Shown here: positions 6,897-12,397 of the stretch, piece by piece | How the letters are laid out: every line of letters begins with the position of its first letter | Position numbering within the stretch: position 1 is the first letter of the stretch | NCBI GenBank assembly: GCA_030432015.1 | Contig: JAUIHJ010000157.1 | Coordinates: forward strand, 1-12,397 | Reading direction: 5' to 3' | Length of the DNA stretch: 12,397 bases | From: a bacterium | Lineage (GTDB): Bacteria > Planctomycetota > Planctomycetia > Pirellulales > Pirellulaceae | Notes under the pieces: generated by a model | What the model was told of the DNA's origin: nothing | The model's database searches: none | The model's input: the letters and a program-made list of their open reading frames with translations, nothing else | Translations under genes and position numbers: made by a program

Positions 6897-7704
6897 AGCC
6901 TGCCGCCTCGGGAAGTTCCTGTTCGCCAAGGGCGAATCGCTGGATGCGGCTGGCCCGACCGGTCGCCTCGTCAACGTCCACGATTGCGCCGCACAACCTC
7001 ACATCGGCGGTCGCGACATCAAACTTCGTCGGGCGAAACGACGTAACGGTCTCGGTGATCCGATCGATGCGCCTGCCCAGGATGCTCTCATACGGCCCGG
7101 TCATCCCCAAGTCGCACTGAAATGCCGTTCCGCCGGGCAGCAACTGCTCGTCAGCCGTGGGGACATGCGTGTGAGTCCCGACGACCACCGACACGCGGCC
7201 ATCGAGGTAGCGTCCCATCAGTTGCTTGTCGCTGGTCGCTTCGGCGTGAAAATCCAGGCAGCGGACGACGACGTCAGCGGGTAATTCGGCGAGGACCCGG
7301 TCCGCAGCGGCGAACGGGCAATCGACCGGCCGCATGAACGTTCTGCCGAGGAGGCTAAACACGCCGACCCGGACGCCATTGGACGCCTCGACCACGGTCC
7401 AAGCTCGCCCGGGTGCGGTGGGCGGGTAGTTGGCCGGCTTGACGATGCGCGGCTCGGCCGCATTTTCGAGGACCTCGTAAATCGCGTCGCGCCGATAGAT
7501 GTGATCACCCATTGTGATGCAATCGACACCGGCTCCCACCAACGCTCGAAAGTTTTTGGGCATCAAGCCGGAACCGTCCGCGGCGTTCTCCGCATTGGCG
7601 ATCACCAGATCGAGCTGATGGATTTGCCGCAAACGGTTGACGGCCTGGATGACGATGCGGCGACCTGGCTTTCCGACGATGTCTCCAATGAACAGGATTC
7701 GCAC
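6895..7704 (-). CDS. ymdB: YmdB-type metallophosphoesterase (2',3'-cyclic nucleotide phosphodiesterase family)
   Basis: A 269-residue cytoplasmic phosphoesterase of the YmdB/TIGR00282 family, full length for the family. The start is GTG at 7704, supported by GAGGTG (7712-7717) 7 bases upstream and by the family-typical N-terminus RILFIGDIVGKPGR. Predicted metal ligands are D8, E39 and N40 (NAEN), H153 (DFHAEATS), and H178 and H180 (GTHTHVPT). The ligand that is Asn67 in the Bacillus subtilis protein (MGNH) is Asp67 here (MGDH). Other family blocks are intact (VKPANYP, GRTFMRPVDCPF, CDLGMTGPYESILG). B. subtilis YmdB hydrolyses cyclic nucleotides and affects motility/biofilm choice. The gene lies 124 bases downstream of rny on the same strand, an arrangement also found in Firmicutes, which suggests a link with RNA turnover. 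Identity is strong; substrate is inferred. Confidence 0.92.
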   Translation of the reverse strand: MRILFIGDIVGKPGRRIVIQAVNRLRQIHQLDLVIANAENAADGSGLMPKNFRALVGAGVDCITMGDHIYRRDAIYEVLENAAEPRIVKPANYPPTAPGRAWTVVEASNGVRVGVFSLLGRTFMRPVDCPFAAADRVLAELPADVVVRCLDFHAEATSDKQLMGRYLDGRVSVVVGTHTHVPTADEQLLPGGTAFQCDLGMTGPYESILGRRIDRITETVTSFRPTKFDVATADVRLCGAIVDVDEATGRASRIQRFALGEQELPEAAG

Positions 7705-7828
7705 GCTGTATCACCTCGTTGGCAAAAACTTGAAATTCGATCAACGACCGCGGGGCTGACCGAATTCAGCATGGCCGGTTGGATTGACGGCGTGGTGCGG
7801 CCTGTCGATTGTCCTGGCAGACCCGCGC

Positions 7829-9391
7829 TTAACGGGCGGTTGACGAAAACCTTGATTCGCGGACCACGGTGACCTTGATTTCCCCAGGATAGACCAATTG
7901 CTGTTCAAACGCCTTGGCGATATCACGGCAGATCTTGGCGGCCGATGTATCGTCGGTTTCTCTCGAACTGACCATAACACGCAGCTCGCGGCCGGCCTGA
8001 ATGGCAAACGCTTGATCGACGCCGCTGAATCCTGAGGCGATCGACTCCAATTCTTCCATTCGTTTGATATATCGTTCGAGGGATTCGCGACGGGCACCTG
8101 GACGTGAAGCGCTGCAGGCATCCGCCGTTGCCACGAGGACGGTATAGGGATGATCGGTCGTAATATCGTCGTGGTGCCCCAGGGCGGCGTGAACCACTTC
8201 CGGTCCCTCGCCGTTGCGTTTCAAGAGATCGGCACCGATCTTCGGGTGACCTCCTTCCAATTCATGATCGGCCGCTTTGCCGATATCGTGTAACAGTCCG
8301 CAGCGGCGCCCGATGTCGCCGTCCAGGCCGACCATCTCGGCCAGCAGCCCGGTGATGAAAGCGACCTCGATACTGTGGCGAAGGACGTTCTGGCTGTAGC
8401 TCGTGCGAAAATGCAATCGGCCCATCATGTCGGACACACGGGGGTGCAGGCCGTGGACATTCACCTCTTCCGCAGCCTCGCCCCCTTTCTTGCTGATGAA
8501 TTTATCGATCACCTTTTGGGTTTCGCCCACAACCTCTTCGATGCGGGCGGGGTGAATGCGGCCGTCGGCAATGAGCTTGTCCAACGCCTGTCGCGCGATT
8601 TCGCGGCGAACCGGGTCAAAGCCGCTGACGATGACAACGCCAGGCGTGTCGTCGATGATGACATCGACCCCTGTGGCCTTTTCAAAGGCACGAATGTTGC
8701 GGCCCTCGCGACCGATGATCCGGCCCTTCATGTCGTCGTTGGGAATGTCGACCGTGCTTGTGGTCACCTCCGCCGTGTGTGCCGAGGCGTAGCGTTGCAG
8801 GGCGGTCAGCAGGATTTCTCGCGACTTTTCTTCGCACGTCTCTTTGACCTGTTTTTCGTGTCGCAGGATGACAGCCCCGGTCTCTTGCGACAGTTCCTGA
8901 TCCAGCATGTCGAGCAGCCGCTTGGTCGCCTCGTCCCGCGAGAGGCCGCTCAGTTCGTGCAGCGTTTGACGCTGCATATCGGTCAGCTTGGTCAACTCCT
9001 CGTTTCTGCGATTCGTGTCCTCGAGCCGTTCGGCGAGCCGCCGTTGCGTACTTTCGACGATGTTCTCCTGCTTCCGCACGTCATCGGCCTGCTGGTCAAC
9101 GGTCTCCTGCCGTTTTTCTAATTGCCGCTCACGGTCTCGCAGCTCATCACGTTGGACGGCGAGCTCTTTTTCGATGGCTGTTTTTTCCTGAAGTGCGTGC
9201 TCTTTGATCTCGAGGTCGGCTTCGCGGACCTTGCTTGCGGCGTCGAGTTCCGCGCGCTCCAGGATGCGTTTGGCCTCGCGATTTGCTTCGACCTTTCGCA
9301 GATGATCGAGCGCCTTGACGGCAACTACCGTCAGCACGGCTGCCACAAGGGCCGTGACCAGAATGATCAGAACTGTTGTTGTATCAATCAC
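7829..9391 (-). CDS. rny: Ribonuclease Y
   Basis: A 520-residue membrane-anchored endoribonuclease that starts mRNA decay. Domain order is complete: N-terminal transmembrane helix (about 7-27, IILVTALVAAVLTVVAV), long charged coiled coil (about 30-205), KH RNA-binding domain with GRIIGREGRNIRAFE (223-237), and HD catalytic domain with LLHDIGKA (366-373, H368-D369) and a conserved SYSQNVLRHSIEVA block (331-344). Length matches the family (about 520). The start is GTG at 9391 with GAGGTG (9397-9402) 5 bases upstream, the same site type as ymdB. The membrane anchor keeps the enzyme at the inner membrane face. It heads the rny-ymdB pair and is divergent from tilS across a gene-free region of about 660 bases. 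Nothing is missing from the active site as seen. Confidence 0.97.
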   Translation of the reverse strand: MIDTTTVLIILVTALVAAVLTVVAVKALDHLRKVEANREAKRILERAELDAASKVREADLEIKEHALQEKTAIEKELAVQRDELRDRERQLEKRQETVDQQADDVRKQENIVESTQRRLAERLEDTNRRNEELTKLTDMQRQTLHELSGLSRDEATKRLLDMLDQELSQETGAVILRHEKQVKETCEEKSREILLTALQRYASAHTAEVTTSTVDIPNDDMKGRIIGREGRNIRAFEKATGVDVIIDDTPGVVIVSGFDPVRREIARQALDKLIADGRIHPARIEEVVGETQKVIDKFISKKGGEAAEEVNVHGLHPRVSDMMGRLHFRTSYSQNVLRHSIEVAFITGLLAEMVGLDGDIGRRCGLLHDIGKAADHELEGGHPKIGADLLKRNGEGPEVVHAALGHHDDITTDHPYTVLVATADACSASRPGARRESLERYIKRMEELESIASGFSGVDQAFAIQAGRELRVMVSSRETDDTSAAKICRDIAKAFEQQLVYPGEIKVTVVRESRFSSTAR

Positions 9392-10055
9392 TAACGCACC
9401 TCGGCTTATGGGAAGTGCGGTGCGTCAGGCAAACGCGCCCGGCCGAAATCGGCGAGCGACGCGGATACAAGCCCAGGGGCGAACTTAGTCTCTTGCGATC
9501 GTTGCGCAACGGGAACGTGTTGTGACTCCGGAACAACGAGACCTAACTTGCTTCTCGAATATCTGGCGCGAACGGCCGAGGCGGGAAAACAGCCACAACC
9601 GTCGATCAGGCTTTGAGGAGTAGGAGAGGTGAAATTCCAACCAGCCTGCTAAGTTACTCTGCCAATCACGATCGGAAATTGGACGACAACAGGTTCGCCC
9701 GTCGGTTCTCACCGCAATGGCGTGAAGTCGACCTGTGACTGGATTGCCGCGACCCAAGAAAAATCGCAGGATGATCAAAATAGGATGCATCTCAGTCTAC
9801 GGCTCACAAAGCAGGATGGATGTACCAGTTCCGGACCGGTGTGCTAAAAATCGAATGAACTGTTCGCGGCTGGCCTTGGCCTAGAACGTACCGCAATGGT
9901 TTCGTGGTAAAACAGTGCCTGCCTGGTTTTAGACCCAGGAGGCCAGAAGTATCGTAGCAAAGCGCCATCAAACTGCAACCATTTCCGGCGGCATTCGCCG
10001 TGACCCAGCCGATTTCAGACGAATCGAGCGGGTGACGCGTTGGCTTGGGCAAATT
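9392..10055. other. Divergent gene-free region between rny and tilS
   Basis: No convincing gene. The two short minus-strand open frames here (about 100 and 140 codons) are Arg/Ser/Gly-rich, show no recognisable domain or start signals, and one runs into tilS antisense. Contents noticed: a 12-base perfect palindrome CGTTGCGCAACG (9500-9511); CAGGCT/AGCCTG arms at 9607-9612 and 9643-9648; and a tRNA-sized set of nested hairpins at 9870-9946. The space is long enough for both promoters or a small RNA, but no promoter pair was clear. Confidence 0.55.
9500..9511. promoter_or_regulatory. 12-base palindrome upstream of rny
   Basis: CGTTGCGCAACG is a perfect palindrome about 110 bases before the rny start. 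It could be a dimeric repressor site. One copy only, so the evidence is weak. Confidence 0.2.
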
Positions 10056-11054
10056 ATGACTCATCCGTTCCTCGAAAAATTGAAGTCGGCCTGGGATCCG
10101 GAGGAATGGCAGGACCTGACGGTGCTCGTCTGCGTTTCGGCAGGATCCGACAGTGTGGCCCTGCTGCGCGGTCTGGCCAGCTTGAAAACGACCGGGGCCG
10201 GCCGGTTGGTGGTCGCCCATTTCAACCATGGGCTGCGTGGTGAGGCCTCAATGGCCGACGAGCGATTCACGCGGGATCTTTGCCAGGAACTCGAGATTCC
10301 GATCGAGGTGGGCTCGCCTGCCAGACCGCCGCAATGCCCGGCAGACGTTGCCGAAGCCGCAGCCCGCACGGCCCGCTACGCGTTTTTTACCGAGGCGGCC
10401 AAGGCGCTGGGGGCACGTTTTGTCGTGACCGCACACACGGCCGACGACCAGGCGGAGACCATTCTCCACCGCATCGTCCGCGGGACCGGAATTGGCGGGT
10501 TGGGTGGGGTCCCCCGACACCGCCTGCTGACCACGGGGATCACGATGCTGCGCCCGTTGCTGGCGGTGACCCGCCGCGAGGTCAGCGAATACCTGGCTTC
10601 GCTGCCCCAAGCGTTTCGCGAGGATGCTAGCAATGCGGATCGGCGGTTTACGCGGAATCGAATTCGACGTGAACTGCTGCCTGAATTGACGCACCACTAC
10701 AATCCCCAGGTTCGCAGTGCCCTGGTGCGACTGGGGACCCTCGCCACGGACGCGCAGGTGGTGATCGAATCGCTGTGCGCGGATCAATTGAACGACTGCG
10801 TCCGTCAGGCGGGCCCCCATCAGTTGCAGATCGCCTGCCCGTCGCTGCAAGCCTTCCCGCTCGCAGTCCGCCGCGAGATCCTGGTCACCTTGTGGAAACG
10901 CCTCGATTGGCCGTTGCAGGAGATGGGGTTTGACCACTGGTGCCGGCTTGCCGACATGTTGCTGGAGTCTCCGCCGGTCAGCCATCACACTCTGCCTGGG
11001 GATATCCGGGCCGTCCGCGTGGGCAAGCAACTACAGTTAACCCGGCCGACCTGA
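10056..11054 (+). CDS. tilS: tRNA(Ile)-lysidine synthetase
   Basis: Modifies C34 of the minor tRNA-Ile (CAU anticodon) to lysidine using ATP and lysine, so the tRNA reads AUA. 332 residues from the ATG at 10056. The PP-loop ATPase domain shows VLVCVSAGSDSVALL (23-37), then VVAHFNHGLRGE, VVTAHTADDQAET with RGTGIGGLGGVP, and the LRPLL..R.EV and REDASNADRRFTRNRIR blocks; all are TilS hallmarks. The PP-loop motif is SAGSDS where the family consensus is SGGxDS. About 110 residues follow the catalytic domain. The protein is shorter than E. coli TilS (about 430) and nearer the compact Aquifex form, so the full C-terminal domain seems absent. An upstream in-frame GTG at 10032 would add eight residues; neither start has a strong Shine-Dalgarno site. 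Confidence 0.93.
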   Translation: MTHPFLEKLKSAWDPEEWQDLTVLVCVSAGSDSVALLRGLASLKTTGAGRLVVAHFNHGLRGEASMADERFTRDLCQELEIPIEVGSPARPPQCPADVAEAAARTARYAFFTEAAKALGARFVVTAHTADDQAETILHRIVRGTGIGGLGGVPRHRLLTTGITMLRPLLAVTRREVSEYLASLPQAFREDASNADRRFTRNRIRRELLPELTHHYNPQVRSALVRLGTLATDAQVVIESLCADQLNDCVRQAGPHQLQIACPSLQAFPLAVRREILVTLWKRLDWPLQEMGFDHWCRLADMLLESPPVSHHTLPGDIRAVRVGKQLQLTRPT

Positions 11055-11121
11055 CCGGCTTGCGAACGGTGCTTGTATCGGACGCCCACTTGGTCCGCAC
11101 GGCCGATTTGTGGGCATTCAT

Positions 11122-11150
11122 CTCGCGTGGTTGAATGGCCATGTCGCGAG
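11122..11150. promoter_or_regulatory. Inverted repeat flanking the tatC -35 box
   Basis: CTCGCG (11122-11127) and CGCGAG (11145-11150) have centres 23 bases apart, about two helical turns, and bracket the TTGAAT at 11131-11136. This is the geometry expected of an operator. It also lies about 70 bases after the tilS stop and could be a weak hairpin terminator, but there is no T-run. Confidence 0.35.
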
Positions 11151-11159
11151 TGATATGAT
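11131..11159 (+). promoter_or_regulatory. Sigma70-like promoter for tatC
   Basis: TTGAAT (11131-11136), a 17-base spacer, then TATGAT (11154-11159). The -10 box matches five of six consensus bases and the -35 box four. Transcription would start near 11166, giving tatC its own promoter and a leader of about 185 bases. Confidence 0.45.
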
Positions 11160-11199
11160 GAATGACGGCTGGGGCTGGTGTCCCTCGCCTTCTTTGCTG

Positions 11200-11277
11200 G
11201 TACGGCAGCTTTGACCGTACATCGCGCCGGCTTGCCGGCAATCGAGTCCTCGCCGCGCCCTGTCGCTCACCGCGACA
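11200..11277 (+). other. Two hairpins in the tatC 5' leader
   Basis: GTACGG/CCGTAC (11200-11205 with 11215-11220, 9-base loop) and TGTCGC/GCGACA (11261-11266 with 11272-11277, 5-base loop). Both lie between the predicted tatC promoter and the start codon. The 296-base tilS-tatC gap contains no gene that I can support. Confidence 0.3.
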
Positions 11278-11350
11278 CGCCGCGATGGTGCCTTCGGACT
11301 CCCGCACGCAGTTCCCTGCCATCTTTGTATTTCCAAACGCGAGGCACGTC

Positions 11351-12397
11351 ATGGCGAAACACCCGCACGAAGATCTGTTTGAAGGTACCACAATGACCTT
11401 CGGCGACCATATTGAGGAGCTGAGGGGATCACTGACGCGAGCGTTGATCGGCTTGGCCGTTGGTTCGATCATCGGCCTGTTTTTTGCAAATCAGGTTGTG
11501 GCAATTATTCAAGGTCCGCTGATCGAAGCCTTGGGAGACCATTACGCGGACCTCGCCGTCGCCAAACTGGAAAAGACCTACGGCAAGCAGCTTGATGGGC
11601 AAATGAAGAAGTTTGCCAAGAACTCGGCATTTGTCTACGAGGAGGTTTATGTCGAAACCGCCTTGCTGTCGCGACTGGTTTCCGAGTCAGCAGCGAGTGG
11701 CACCAGCGAGGCGGCGGCTGCCACCGCGACGGCGGATACCAAGCCGGCCAGTGCAGGGGATCCCACGAGCGTGGCTCCGACGGGTCAAGGTGATTTTGGA
11801 AAGATGAATGAGCTCGTTAAGGAAGTCTTGCCGAGTCCGCAGGCGGACATGATCAAGATTCGGCTGTGGAAGCCGGCCAAAGCTCGACTGACGACGTTGA
11901 GTCCTCACGAGAGCTTCATGATCTGGATGAAGTCGGGTCTGGTCGCCGGACTCCTGTTCGCCAGCCCGTACATCTTCTATCAAATCTGGGTTTTCGTGGC
12001 GGCTGGGCTCTATCCACACGAGAAAAAGTACGTCCACCTTTATCTGCCGTTCAGCTTGTTGTTGTTTCTTTCCGGCGCGGCGTTGGCGTTCTTTTTTGTC
12101 TTCGGCCCCGTGCTCGATTTCCTGTTCAGCTTCAGTCGGATGCTCAACATTGAACCCGACTTGCGCATCAGCGAAGTGATTAGCTTTGTCCTGTTTCTGC
12201 CGCTGGGATTTGGCATTGCCTTTCAGCTTCCGTTGGTGATGCTCTTTATCCACCGGATTGGGCTCGTTTCAATCGAGATGTACATCGAGAAATGGCGGAT
12301 CGCGATCCTGTTGATTTTTGTCGTCTCGATGTTGCTGACTCCGTCGGATCCATACAGCATGTTGCTGATGGCCGGTCCTTTGACCGGGCTCTACTTC
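11351..12397 (+). CDS. tatC: Twin-arginine translocase subunit TatC (3'-partial) with a greatly expanded first periplasmic loop
   Basis: Receptor component of the Tat pathway, which exports folded proteins with twin-arginine signals. The ATG at 11351 has GAGG 6 bases upstream (11341-11344); 349 codons are visible and the frame is open to the window edge. Conserved TatC parts: GDHIEELRGSLTRALIG (18-34), transmembrane helix 1 (about 31-54), SPHESFMIWMKSGLVAG (184-200), YQIWVFVAAGLYPHEKKY (210-227, E224 at the signal-peptide-binding Glu position), LRISEVISFVLFLPLGFGIA (271-290), FQLPLVM, and MLLTPSDPYS (327-336). Between helices 1 and 2 (about 58-183) lies an insertion of about 100 residues that E. 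coli TatC (258 residues in all) lacks. It has a Lys/Glu-rich helical part, an Ala/Thr/Ser/Pro-rich low-complexity part (about 110-148) and a second Lys-containing part. Only the last helix or so and the C-terminus are missing. Confidence 0.94.
   Translation, partial: MAKHPHEDLFEGTTMTFGDHIEELRGSLTRALIGLAVGSIIGLFFANQVVAIIQGPLIEALGDHYADLAVAKLEKTYGKQLDGQMKKFAKNSAFVYEEVYVETALLSRLVSESAASGTSEAAAATATADTKPASAGDPTSVAPTGQGDFGKMNELVKEVLPSPQADMIKIRLWKPAKARLTTLSPHESFMIWMKSGLVAGLLFASPYIFYQIWVFVAAGLYPHEKKYVHLYLPFSLLLFLSGAALAFFFVFGPVLDFLFSFSRMLNIEPDLRISEVISFVLFLPLGFGIAFQLPLVMLFIHRIGLVSIEMYIEKWRIAILLIFVVSMLLTPSDPYSMLLMAGPLTGLYF

Noticed and set aside
6870..6900. GGTTCGA loop resembling a tRNA T-arm
   Set aside because: No acceptor, anticodon or D-arm can be drawn around it; it is the hairpin at the ymdB stop.
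8375..9121. 248-codon plus-strand frame inside rny
   Set aside because: Antisense shadow of the RNase Y gene, whose full domain set is intact on the minus strand.
9621..9640. GGAGAGGTGAAATTC resembles a conserved 16S rRNA stretch
   Set aside because: The match is about 15 bases and the flanking sequence does not continue as rRNA.
9485..9790. 101-codon minus-strand frame in the rny-tilS gap
   Set aside because: Arg/Ser-rich composition, no domain, no ribosome site. Looks like non-coding sequence read in a chance open frame.
9804..10229. 141-codon minus-strand frame overlapping the tilS start
   Set aside because: Overlaps the catalytic-domain coding region of tilS antisense and shows no family features.
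1..12397. About ten GAATTC sites by eye, compared with about three expected at random
   Set aside because: Several are within genes, as Glu/Asn-Phe or similar codon pairs, and several are in spacers with no pattern in position. No restriction-modification gene is in the window. Probably a k-mer bias of the genome.

Overview
The window looks like chromosome of a planctomycete (Planctomycetota, probably the Pirellula/Rhodopirellula side). Base composition is moderately GC-rich. The inference rests on gene content: a SecF-type export gene with a Pro/Ala/Asp-rich linker, a TatC with a very large first extracytoplasmic loop, RNase Y next to a YmdB-type phosphoesterase, a membrane-anchored von Willebrand factor A (VWA) protein and several secreted or lipoprotein genes of kinds common in that phylum. 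No mobile element, CRISPR array, rRNA or convincing tRNA is visible. This is core and lineage-specific chromosome, not a transferred island.

Layout: the 3' part of secF (probably a fused secDF) enters from the left edge on +. It is followed by a small membrane-anchored LysM protein (+) that converges on a secreted alpha/beta-hydrolase-fold protein (-) with only 11 bases between the stop codons. A divergent spacer of about 440 bases carries a good sigma70-like promoter for a 663-residue VWA protein (+). That gene converges on a lipoprotein (-). Upstream of the lipoprotein on the same strand are a DUF2752 membrane protein, a ymdB-type metallophosphoesterase and rny (RNase Y); rny and ymdB are a conserved neighbour pair. 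A gene-free divergent region of about 660 bases separates rny from tilS (+), and tatC (+) follows and runs off the right edge.

Functional themes are protein export (SecF and TatC at the two ends), RNA metabolism (RNase Y, YmdB, TilS) and the cell envelope (LysM protein, VWA protein, lipoprotein, DUF2752 protein). I see no clear multi-gene novel system. The points most worth a second look are residue-level and structural: a TonB-like SxxxH transmembrane anchor fused to an intact-MIDAS VWA domain; a Glu at the nucleophile elbow of the secreted hydrolase; an Asp replacing a metal-ligand Asn in YmdB; low-complexity extracytoplasmic insertions in both SecF and TatC; a 57-base two-part stem-loop upstream of DUF2752; and an inverted repeat bracketing the predicted tatC -35 box.
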